6,221 nucleotides of DNA from DASPTB01 sp035623615 (GTDB lineage: Bacteria > Actinomycetota > UBA4738), in the NCBI GenBank assembly GCA_035623615.1, contig DASPTB010000260.1:1-6221 (forward strand). Direction: 5' to 3'. This document shows positions 1 through 5,125 of this stretch, piece by piece (the stretch's first letter is position 1; every line of letters begins with the position of its first letter). A program made the translations under genes and the position numbers. The notes beneath the pieces are model-generated. The model searched no databases. It had not been told where the DNA came from and saw nothing but the letters and a program-made list of their open reading frames with translations.

Positions 1-60
1 CCATCGGGACGACGTGATCGTCCTCGACCCGTCCGAACCGGCCACCGAACGACGCGAGCC

Positions 61-1062
61 TCACGGGACGAGCACCACCTTCGTCAGGTTCGACCCGTCC
101 ACGAGCGCGACGAACGCGTCGGCGCCCTGCGCGAGCGGCATCGTCGTGATCCAGCTGTCTACGTCGGGCTCGCCGCTCGAGAGCAGCGTGATCGCGCGGT
201 CGAAGTCTTCCGCCACACACGCGTAGGAGCCGGAGACCGTGAGGCCCTTGGTGACCACGCCGTGGTAGTCCAGCGGCCCTTCGACTGCGCCGAGACCGAT
301 CGCCTCGAGGCGGCCGCCGAAGCGAGCCGCCTTCACACCAAGCGCCCACGTCGCCGGCAGTCCGACGGCGTCGACGACGACGTCGACGCCGTCGCCCTTC
401 GTCTCTGCCAGCACCTCCTCGGCCGCGCCCTCGGCGAGCACGGGCTGCCCGTCGAGCCGCGCCGCGAGCGCGAGCCGGTTGGGCAGCGTGTCCGAGACGA
501 ACACACGGGCGGCCCCCGCCAGCACCGCGGCCCGCGTCGCGAACAGGCCGATGCACCCTGCGCCGATCACGAGCACGCTGTCGCCCGGCCGAACGGCACG
601 GTCGACCACATGGACCGCGTTCGCGTACGGCTCGACGAGCGACGCCACCGGGTCCGAGAGCGCGTCGGGCACGTGCTTCACCTGCCCGAGGGGTACGACG
701 CAGGCGTCGGCGAACCCGCCGGCGAAGCTCGCCCCCATCAGCGCGCGGTCGGGGCACAGGTTCGGCGACCCCTCGCGGCAGCGGTCGCAGCGGCCGCACG
801 ACACGACCGGCATCACCACGACGCGAGCGCCGACGAGCCCGGCGTCGGCCCCCGGACCCGCGGCGTCGACGGTCCCGGCGACCTCGTGGCCCATCACGAG
901 CGGCGGGATCCGCCGGGGGCTCGCCTCCCGAAACCCGTGCAGGTCGGAACCGCAGATCGCGGCCGCGGCCACGCGGACGCGCACCTCTCCGGCCGCCGGC
1001 TCGGGCTCGGGCGCCTCCTGCAGTTCCATCCGCCGCGGGCCCAGGTAGGTGAGCGTCCTCAT
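61..1062 (-). CDS. Zinc-dependent medium-chain alcohol/polyol dehydrogenase
   Basis: This is a 333-residue protein of the zinc-binding medium-chain dehydrogenase superfamily (the sorbitol, threonine and galactitol-phosphate dehydrogenase group), cytosolic, oxidising a secondary alcohol with a nicotinamide cofactor. The GroES-like domain carries the catalytic zinc ligands Cys37, His59 (in GHE) and Glu144. It also has the structural zinc lobe Cys89, Cys92, Cys95 and Cys103. The Rossmann domain has the GAGCIG motif at about 167-172. Asp191 at the end of the second strand favours NAD+ over NADP+. The start is well supported: ATG at 1062 follows a strong GGGAGG with 8-base spacing and overlaps the preceding gene's stop as ATGA. 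It is the last gene of the five-gene run. Length is normal and all key residues are present. The substrate cannot be read from sequence; a sugar, polyol or sugar acid is likely from context. Confidence 0.93.
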   Translation of the reverse strand: MRTLTYLGPRRMELQEAPEPEPAAGEVRVRVAAAAICGSDLHGFREASPRRIPPLVMGHEVAGTVDAAGPGADAGLVGARVVVMPVVSCGRCDRCREGSPNLCPDRALMGASFAGGFADACVVPLGQVKHVPDALSDPVASLVEPYANAVHVVDRAVRPGDSVLVIGAGCIGLFATRAAVLAGAARVFVSDTLPNRLALAARLDGQPVLAEGAAEEVLAETKGDGVDVVVDAVGLPATWALGVKAARFGGRLEAIGLGAVEGPLDYHGVVTKGLTVSGSYACVAEDFDRAITLLSSGEPDVDSWITTMPLAQGADAFVALVDGSNLTKVVLVP

Positions 1063-1904
1063 CGGCCCCGCCTCCCGCTCACACGGAACGGCCGCTCGCG
1101 CGGCGGGACGAGGACGGTCACGTCCCGTTCCTCGCGCTCGGCCCACTCGACCACGTGCGCCGGCCACCCCCGGTTGCCCACGAACAGGTCGTGGTGCATC
1201 GGCACGAGCGTCCCGGCGCCGATCGCCTCGGCGAGCCAGGCGGCCTCGCGCTCGGTCATGTTCCCGACGATGCCCCGAGCCTCGCGGTCGACGTCGCGGC
1301 CGTTGATCGGCAGCAACGCGACGTCGAGCTCGAGCTCGCGCAACAGAACGTCCATGCCGTCGTACGGGATGGTGTCGCCGGCGTGGTACACGCGGACGCC
1401 GTCGGCTTCCAGGACGTACCCGAGGAACCGCACCTGCCCCGCCGAGAGCTCCTCGCCGAATCCGTATGCGTCGTCCATCGTGACGCCGTGCATCGCCGGA
1501 ACGGCTCGCAGCGAGAGTCCGCCGATCTTCTGCACGTCGCCCGGCTGCATGCCGACAACGCGGTCGGGCGCGATGCCGACCTCGGTCACCATGTCGACGA
1601 TCGGCGCCGGCACCACGAAGACGCATCCGGGCGACGCGGCCGCGAACGCGGGGGCACTGACCGCGTCGAAGTGGTCGACGTGCTCGTGCGTGCACAGGAC
1701 CGCGTCGAGGCCGCGCGCTTCGCCGGCGTCCAGCGCGCTCTCGTACCGGCGGCCCTCGTACGGAGCGAGGAAGGGATCCACGAGCGCCGTGGTCCCGCCG
1801 GCCCGAACCACGAACCCGGCCTGGCCGAGCCACGTCATGTTGACCGTGCCGGCCGACTCGGGCACGTCCAGAAGTTCGTCGAGGAGCGATGCCACGGGCG
1901 CCAT
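1059..1904 (-). CDS. UlaG-like metallo-beta-lactamase-fold hydrolase (probable lactonase)
   Basis: This is a 281-residue cytosolic metal-dependent hydrolase of the UlaG group (COG2220-type). The founding member is L-ascorbate-6-phosphate lactonase, which opens a sugar-acid lactone. Seen here: an N-terminal TWLGQAGF segment (24-31), the metal motif His73-x-His75-x-Asp77-His78, a further His139, the HAGDT motif with Asp177, a PINGRD segment (199-204) and a C-terminal MHHD with His237/His238. The layout matches UlaG, but the protein is shorter than the roughly 350-residue E. coli enzyme. No signal peptide is seen. I chose ATG 1904 because a GGTGA sits about 7 bases upstream. GTG at 1910, two codons earlier, would give a GTGA overlap with the previous stop like the other junctions and is a real alternative. 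It lies between two dehydrogenase genes, where hydrolysis of an oxidised sugar lactone would make sense. The substrate is inferred, not shown. Confidence 0.88.
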   Translation of the reverse strand: MAPVASLLDELLDVPESAGTVNMTWLGQAGFVVRAGGTTALVDPFLAPYEGRRYESALDAGEARGLDAVLCTHEHVDHFDAVSAPAFAAASPGCVFVVPAPIVDMVTEVGIAPDRVVGMQPGDVQKIGGLSLRAVPAMHGVTMDDAYGFGEELSAGQVRFLGYVLEADGVRVYHAGDTIPYDGMDVLLRELELDVALLPINGRDVDREARGIVGNMTEREAAWLAEAIGAGTLVPMHHDLFVGNRGWPAHVVEWAEREERDVTVLVPPRERPFRVSGRRGR

Positions 1905-1906
1905 CT

Positions 1907-2665
1907 TCACATCACCGCCGTCTGTCCGCCGTCGACCACCAACGCGGCCCCATGGATGAAGGCCGCGTCGTCCGACGCGAGGAACGCGTAGGCCGCGGCG
2001 ACGTCCTCCGGGCGTCCGACGCGGCCCAGCGGGATGCGGGAGCGGGCGTACTCGCGGTATTCGTCCTCGGTCGCGAGCGCCCGGTTCAGGGGCGTGTCGA
2101 CGAACCCCGGACACAGGCAGTTCACCCGGATCCCCAAGGGGCCGAGCTCCACGGCCATCGTCCGCGTCAGCTGCAGGACGCCTCCTTTCGAGGCGTTGTA
2201 GTGCGCGAATTCCTCCTCGCCTCCCAGTGCGTTCGTCGACGCCATGTTCAGGATCACGCCGCCGCGGCCGTCCGCCTGCATGCGCTCGGCGACGGCGCGC
2301 GCGACCAGAAACATCCCGCGCAGGTTGACCGCGATCGTTCGGTCCCACGTCGCCGCGTCCAATTCGAGGAACGGCGCCTTGTCGGCCACCCCGGCGTTGT
2401 TGATCAATACGTCCACGCGCCCCAGGCTGGATTCACCGGCCTCGACCAGAGCGCGGACGTCCTCCTCGCGGCTCACGTCGGCTCGGAGGCCGTCGGCCGG
2501 ACCGAGGGGCGACAGCTCGGCGCACGCCGCCTTCAGCTCCACGTCGTCGACGCCCGCGACGAACACCCGCGACCCCTCCTCAAGGAACCGCCTGGCCGTG
2601 GCGAGCCCGATCCCGCTGGTGCCACCCGAGATCAGGACGCCTTTGCCGTCCAGACCGCGCGTCAT
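1907..2665 (-). CDS. Classical short-chain dehydrogenase/reductase (SDR)
   Basis: This is a 252-residue NAD(P)-dependent oxidoreductase of the classical SDR family, of normal length and complete. The cofactor motif SGGTSGIG is at 13-20 and NNAG at 89-92. The catalytic tetrad is Asn114, Ser143, Tyr156 and Lys160 (Y-N-A-S-K). The PG motif follows at 186-187, and the C-terminal VDGG at 244-247 is typical of the FabG/glucose dehydrogenase-like group. The residue that usually sets NAD versus NADP preference, at the end of the second strand, is Gly38 with Asp40/Asp41 close by, so cofactor preference is unclear. ATG 2665 overlaps the preceding stop as ATGA, and a G-rich GGGGGCGG lies just upstream. 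Neighbours suggest oxidation of a sugar or of a hydroxy acid or amino acid. Many SDRs of this group are sugar 1-dehydrogenases or 3-oxoacyl reductases, and sequence alone does not separate them. Confidence 0.93.
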   Translation of the reverse strand: MTRGLDGKGVLISGGTSGIGLATARRFLEEGSRVFVAGVDDVELKAACAELSPLGPADGLRADVSREEDVRALVEAGESSLGRVDVLINNAGVADKAPFLELDAATWDRTIAVNLRGMFLVARAVAERMQADGRGGVILNMASTNALGGEEEFAHYNASKGGVLQLTRTMAVELGPLGIRVNCLCPGFVDTPLNRALATEDEYREYARSRIPLGRVGRPEDVAAAYAFLASDDAAFIHGAALVVDGGQTAVM

Positions 2666-3765
2666 CGCATCCGCCCCCGGCCGGCGATCGTGAGCTCGCG
2701 GTCGACGCGGCCGTCACAGACGCCGTACGCGACGTCGAACATGTTCACGCAGCTGCAGACGTGCAGCGGGATCACCTCGAGCCGGTCGCCGATCGCGAGG
2801 TCGCCGCGGCCCTCGACGTGCCCGACCGCGTGCTCCTCGTTCATGAAGTCGATACGGAGGTCGGGGTGGCCGGCCACGACTCCGCGGCCCGGGAACGGCG
2901 GGCCATCCCCGCCGTCCGAGGTGAATGCCTTGGTGCCCGCGTCGAGGACGAAGCGCTCCGGTGCGGGCCGTGCCACGACGGTGACCAGCACGCGGGCCGC
3001 GCACGTCGCCTCGGTCGCCACGCCGAGCCGCATCTGCTGAACGTCGTTGAACACGTACGTGCCCGGCCGGATCTCGGTGACCCCCAATTGTTCTGCCTCG
3101 AGCCGCGCGGTCGGCGTCGCCCCGACACTGATCTCCTCGATCTCCAGGCCCGCCTTTGCGCACCGCTCGGCGGTGTCGAGCAGGTCCTCGACCTCCCGCT
3201 CGACGACCGCGCGGAGTTCGTCCCCCCCCACGCTGCCGTATGCGTGGCCGGCGTGCGTGACGAGCCCCGCCACGCGGACGCCGGAAACGCGGTCGATCTC
3301 GAGCGCGAGGTCGGCGGTGGGCTGCCCGGGCGGGCGGCCCATGCGGTGCTGGCCGGTGTCGACGTCGACGAGGACGGGGACGTCACGGCCCGCGTCCGTG
3401 CCCACACGGCCGATCCCCTCCGCGACCTCGACCGCGTCCAGGCTCACGCGCACCGTCGCGCGGTCCAGCAGGGCGCGAAGCCTCGCCAGCTTCGCCTCGC
3501 CGACGATGGGGTACGCGATCAGCAGGTCGTCGAGCCCCCCGTCGGCCATGACCTCCGCTTCGCCCAGCTTCGCGACCGTGACTCCGTCGGCGCCCGCGTC
3601 GACCTGCATCCGAGCGATCTCGGGAGACTTGTGGGTCTTGGTGTGCGGGCGCAGCCGCACGCCGCCCCGCTTCGCGACCCCCGCCATCTCCTCGACGTTG
3701 CCGCGCAGGGCGTCCAGGTCGATCAGGAGCGCGGGCGTGTCGAGGTCGGGGTAGGGCTCGCTCAC
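2662..3765 (-). CDS. PLP-dependent D-serine dehydratase / D-threonine aldolase-family enzyme
   Basis: This is a 367-residue protein with the alanine-racemase-type TIM barrel plus C-terminal beta domain of the metal-dependent D-serine dehydratase/D-threonine aldolase family. The family acts on beta-hydroxy-D-amino acids, either by dehydration-deamination or by retro-aldol cleavage. The N-terminal DTPALLIDLDAL (9-20) is typical, and the PLP-binding lysine is most likely Lys43 in RPHTKTHK (39-46). GHAYG (173-177), SVGATPT (213-219) and EIRPGTYVFND (231-241) are family segments. The C-terminal metal site is His335-x-Cys337. From memory, eukaryotic D-serine dehydratase uses His/Cys for zinc and D-threonine aldolase uses His/Asp, so this protein looks dehydratase-like. 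GTG 3765 overlaps the ridA stop as GTGA; no strong ribosome-binding site is seen, so translational coupling is likely. Substrate is unproven: D-serine, D-threonine, a 3-hydroxy-aspartate or an amino-sugar acid are all possible. Confidence 0.9.
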   Translation of the reverse strand: MSEPYPDLDTPALLIDLDALRGNVEEMAGVAKRGGVRLRPHTKTHKSPEIARMQVDAGADGVTVAKLGEAEVMADGGLDDLLIAYPIVGEAKLARLRALLDRATVRVSLDAVEVAEGIGRVGTDAGRDVPVLVDVDTGQHRMGRPPGQPTADLALEIDRVSGVRVAGLVTHAGHAYGSVGGDELRAVVEREVEDLLDTAERCAKAGLEIEEISVGATPTARLEAEQLGVTEIRPGTYVFNDVQQMRLGVATEATCAARVLVTVVARPAPERFVLDAGTKAFTSDGGDGPPFPGRGVVAGHPDLRIDFMNEEHAVGHVEGRGDLAIGDRLEVIPLHVCSCVNMFDVAYGVCDGRVDRELTIAGRGRMR

Positions 3766-4145
3766 GGCTGCGGGAGGTACAGGACCGCGTCGATCTCGAC
3801 GAGGATGTCGCGGAGCTCCGCACCGGTCGTCGTGCGCGCGGGCCGCGGCTCGGACGCGAAGACGCGTTCGTATGTGGCGTTGAACGCGGGGAACAGGTCG
3901 ATCGAGGAGAGAAACGCCGACACCTTGACGACGTCGGCGAGCGTCCCGCCGGCGGCGGCCGCGATCGCTTCCAGGTTGCGCAGGGTGAGCTCGGTCTGCT
4001 CCTCGATCGTGTTGCCGCGGACCTCGAGCGTCTCCGGGTCGAGCGGGCCCTGGCCGGAGATGAACAGGAAGTCGCCGGCACGAATGGCCTGCGAGTAGGC
4101 GCCCGTGCCGCGCGGAGCGGCTTCGGTGCGGATCTCCTGGATCAC
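3762..4145 (-). CDS. ridA: RidA family enamine/imine deaminase (YjgF/YER057c/UK114)
   Basis: This is a 127-residue cytosolic protein of the RidA family, trimeric in characterised members, which hydrolyses reactive enamines/imines such as 2-aminoacrylate to 2-keto acids and ammonia. Family marks are APRGTGAYSQAI (10-21) with Tyr17, FISGQGP (28-34) with Gly31, the TLRNLEAI helix (54-61), VVKVSAFL (72-79) and RPARTTTGAEL (101-111) with Arg104 matching the carboxylate-binding Arg105 of E. coli RidA. The usual catalytic-pocket glutamate near residue 120 is Asp119 here, a conservative change. I chose GTG 4145 because an AGGGAAGGG lies 10 bases upstream and the length matches the family. In-frame ATG 4175 would add ten unusual basic residues. 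It opens the five-gene run, and its GTGA overlap with the PLP enzyme fits clearance of that enzyme's imine products. A putative IclR operator lies about 40 bases upstream. Confidence 0.93.
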   Translation of the reverse strand: MIQEIRTEAAPRGTGAYSQAIRAGDFLFISGQGPLDPETLEVRGNTIEEQTELTLRNLEAIAAAAGGTLADVVKVSAFLSSIDLFPAFNATYERVFASEPRPARTTTGAELRDILVEIDAVLYLPQP

Positions 4146-4155
4146 TCCGTCGCTG

Positions 4156-4164
4156 CCCTTCCCT
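4156..4164 (-). promoter_or_regulatory. Candidate ribosome-binding site deciding the ridA start
   Basis: AGGGAAGGG on the minus strand ends 10 bases before GTG 4145. It supports that start over ATG 4175, which has no comparable purine-rich stretch before it. The match to the Shine-Dalgarno consensus is partial. Confidence 0.45.
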
Positions 4165-4182
4165 GTGCGCCGCATTCCGCTG

Positions 4183-4201
4183 GACGGAACGATGTTCTGT
4201 C
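4183..4201. promoter_or_regulatory. Putative IclR-family operator upstream of ridA
   Basis: An inverted repeat with 8-base arms and a 3-base centre, GACGGAAC-GAT-GTTCTGTC, with 7 of 8 arm pairs complementary. It sits in the 67-base gap between the regulator gene and ridA. The same core, ACGGAAC-N3-GTTC, recurs upstream of the regulator gene. Arms of the GAAC/GTTC type with a 3-base centre resemble the known KdgR and IclR boxes. If the candidate promoter at 4215-4244 is real, this site lies just downstream of the transcription start, suited to repression. Assignment to the neighbouring regulator is inference. Confidence 0.55.
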
Positions 4202-4212
4202 GAAGGAGCGGC

Positions 4213-5031
4213 TCATTGTGCGGTGGCCCCAACGGCGTCGTCAAGGCCGCGTCCGGCCCCGCGAGGGCCGCCCAGGGGCGGAGAGGAGGTCGCACGGAGC
4301 AGGATCGGCGCGAGCGAGCGCATTCGAGTGGCGGACAGCCGTTCGCGCGGGGCAGCGATCGACACCGCCGCCCGGGGGACCGCGCCGCCCAGGAACAGCG
4401 GCGCGGCGAGACAGCGGACGCCCTGCTCGCTCTCCTCCATGTCCCGCGCCCAGCCATCCGAGCGGATCTTCGCCATCTCACGCGCCAGCGCGGCCGGCTC
4501 GGTGATGGTGGTGGAGGTCCGCACCTCCAGGGGACCGTGCTCGTCGACCCACCCCCGGATCGCGTCCTCGGTCGGGTACGTCCACGCAAGCAACGCCTTC
4601 CCGACGCCCGTGCAGTAGGCCGGGTTGCGGCCGCCGACGCGCGAGGTGAGCGCGATGGGATGGGACGGCTCGAGCTTGTCGAGGTAGACGACGTCGGCCC
4701 CGTCGAGGACCCCGAGGTGGATCGTCTCGTTGACCTCGCGGTTGAGGCGGACGAGGACGGGCTGCAGGGCGACCCTGAGGTCGATTCGGTCGTAGAACTC
4801 GAAGGCGACCCGCAGGAGCTCCGGACCTGCGAGATAGCGCCCGTCGGGCTGCTGCGTGGCGAAGCCCCGCTCGCGCAGCGCAGCCAACGTGCGGTGCGCC
4901 GAGCTCTTGGGGAGCCCGGAAGCCGTCGCGAGCTCCTCGAGCGTCGCTCCCGAGCCGTGCGCGGCGAGCTCCTGGAGCATGCGGAGCGCCCGGTCGACGC
5001 TCTCGACGGCAGGCGCGCGCTCGGTCTTCAC
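4213..5031 (-). CDS. IclR-family transcriptional regulator
   Basis: This is a 272-residue DNA-binding regulator of the IclR family. An N-terminal winged helix-turn-helix (about 8-70) contains LEELATASGLPKSSAHRTLAAL (31-52) and the wing RERGFATQQPDGRYLAG. The C-terminal effector-binding domain (about 77-247) has ETIHLGVLDGADVVYLDKLE (102-121), YCTGVGKALLA (139-149) and the acidic EESEQGVRCLAAPLF (199-213), all typical of the family. The last 25 residues are Pro/Gly-rich and do not look like the usual closing helix. The start is GTG 5031; a GGGAG lies 12 bases upstream, and a TACCGT element ends 6 bases upstream, which would fit a leaderless transcript. Two matching inverted repeats flank the gene, suggesting autoregulation and control of the downstream operon. 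The effector is unknown; a sugar acid or related pathway intermediate is the natural guess. Confidence 0.93.
   Translation of the reverse strand: MKTERAPAVESVDRALRMLQELAAHGSGATLEELATASGLPKSSAHRTLAALRERGFATQQPDGRYLAGPELLRVAFEFYDRIDLRVALQPVLVRLNREVNETIHLGVLDGADVVYLDKLEPSHPIALTSRVGGRNPAYCTGVGKALLAWTYPTEDAIRGWVDEHGPLEVRTSTTITEPAALAREMAKIRSDGWARDMEESEQGVRCLAAPLFLGGAVPRAAVSIAAPRERLSATRMRSLAPILLRATSSPPLGGPRGAGRGLDDAVGATAQ
4215..4244 (-). promoter_or_regulatory. Candidate sigma-70-type promoter for the ridA operon
   Basis: On the minus strand, TTGACG (4244-4239) is followed after 18 bases by CACAAT (4220-4215), 5/6 and 4/6 matches to the -35 and -10 consensus. It lies inside the 3' end of the regulator gene, and transcription would begin near 4208, just before the putative operator. 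The -10 lacks the leading T, so this is tentative. Confidence 0.3.
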
Positions 5032-5037
5032 CCGGGC

Positions 5038-5043
5038 ACGGTA
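5038..5043 (-). promoter_or_regulatory. Candidate -10 element for a leaderless regulator transcript
   Basis: TACCGT on the minus strand fits the actinobacterial TANNNT -10 pattern and ends 6 bases before GTG 5031, the spacing seen when transcription begins at the start codon. No clear -35 hexamer accompanies it, and such a short motif arises often by chance. Confidence 0.25.
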
Positions 5044-5060
5044 CTCCCATTCCGCGTCAC

Positions 5061-5073
5061 GGAACAGGGTTCC
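5061..5073. promoter_or_regulatory. Putative IclR-family operator upstream of the regulator gene
   Basis: A perfect inverted repeat, GGAAC-AGG-GTTCC, in the gap before the IclR gene. Including flanking bases (5059-5073) it reads ACGGAAC-N3-GTTCC, sharing the ACGGAAC-N3-GTTC core with the site before ridA. It lies 30-42 bases upstream of the regulator's start codon, where it would cover the -35 region if the transcript is leaderless. This placement fits autorepression. Function is inferred from position and recurrence. Confidence 0.55.
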
Positions 5074-5125
5074 TCGAGACGGCGGGCGTGGGCTGACGTC
5101 GTTCGGACGCCATGACCGGACTCCC

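Noticed and set aside
1..60. Possible next gene beginning at ATG 4-2 on the minus strand
   Set aside because: Only one codon is visible, and the nearest GAGGA is about 16 bases away, too far for a convincing ribosome-binding site. Nothing else is supported in these 60 bases.
1063..1833. N-terminal extension of the zinc dehydrogenase to about 590 residues
   Set aside because: The extra sequence is low-complexity Arg/Gly/Ala and overlaps the hydrolase gene. The family start at ATG 1062, with a strong GGGAGG before it and an ATGA overlap, fits far better.
262..1959. Long open frame on the plus strand, over 500 codons
   Set aside because: It is antisense to two genes with complete catalytic motifs. 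Its translation is rich in Arg, His, Gly and Pro without a recognisable domain, as expected for a stop-poor GC-rich shadow frame.
2761..4098. Plus-strand open frame of about 445 codons over the PLP and ridA genes
   Set aside because: Shadow frame: no domain is recognisable and the composition is dominated by Arg, Asp, Val and Ala, while the opposite strand encodes two clear families.
4146..4589. Long upstream extension of ridA
   Set aside because: It would overlap the IclR coding region and has an Arg/Ser/Pro-rich sequence unlike RidA proteins. Starts at 4145 or 4175 are the realistic ones.
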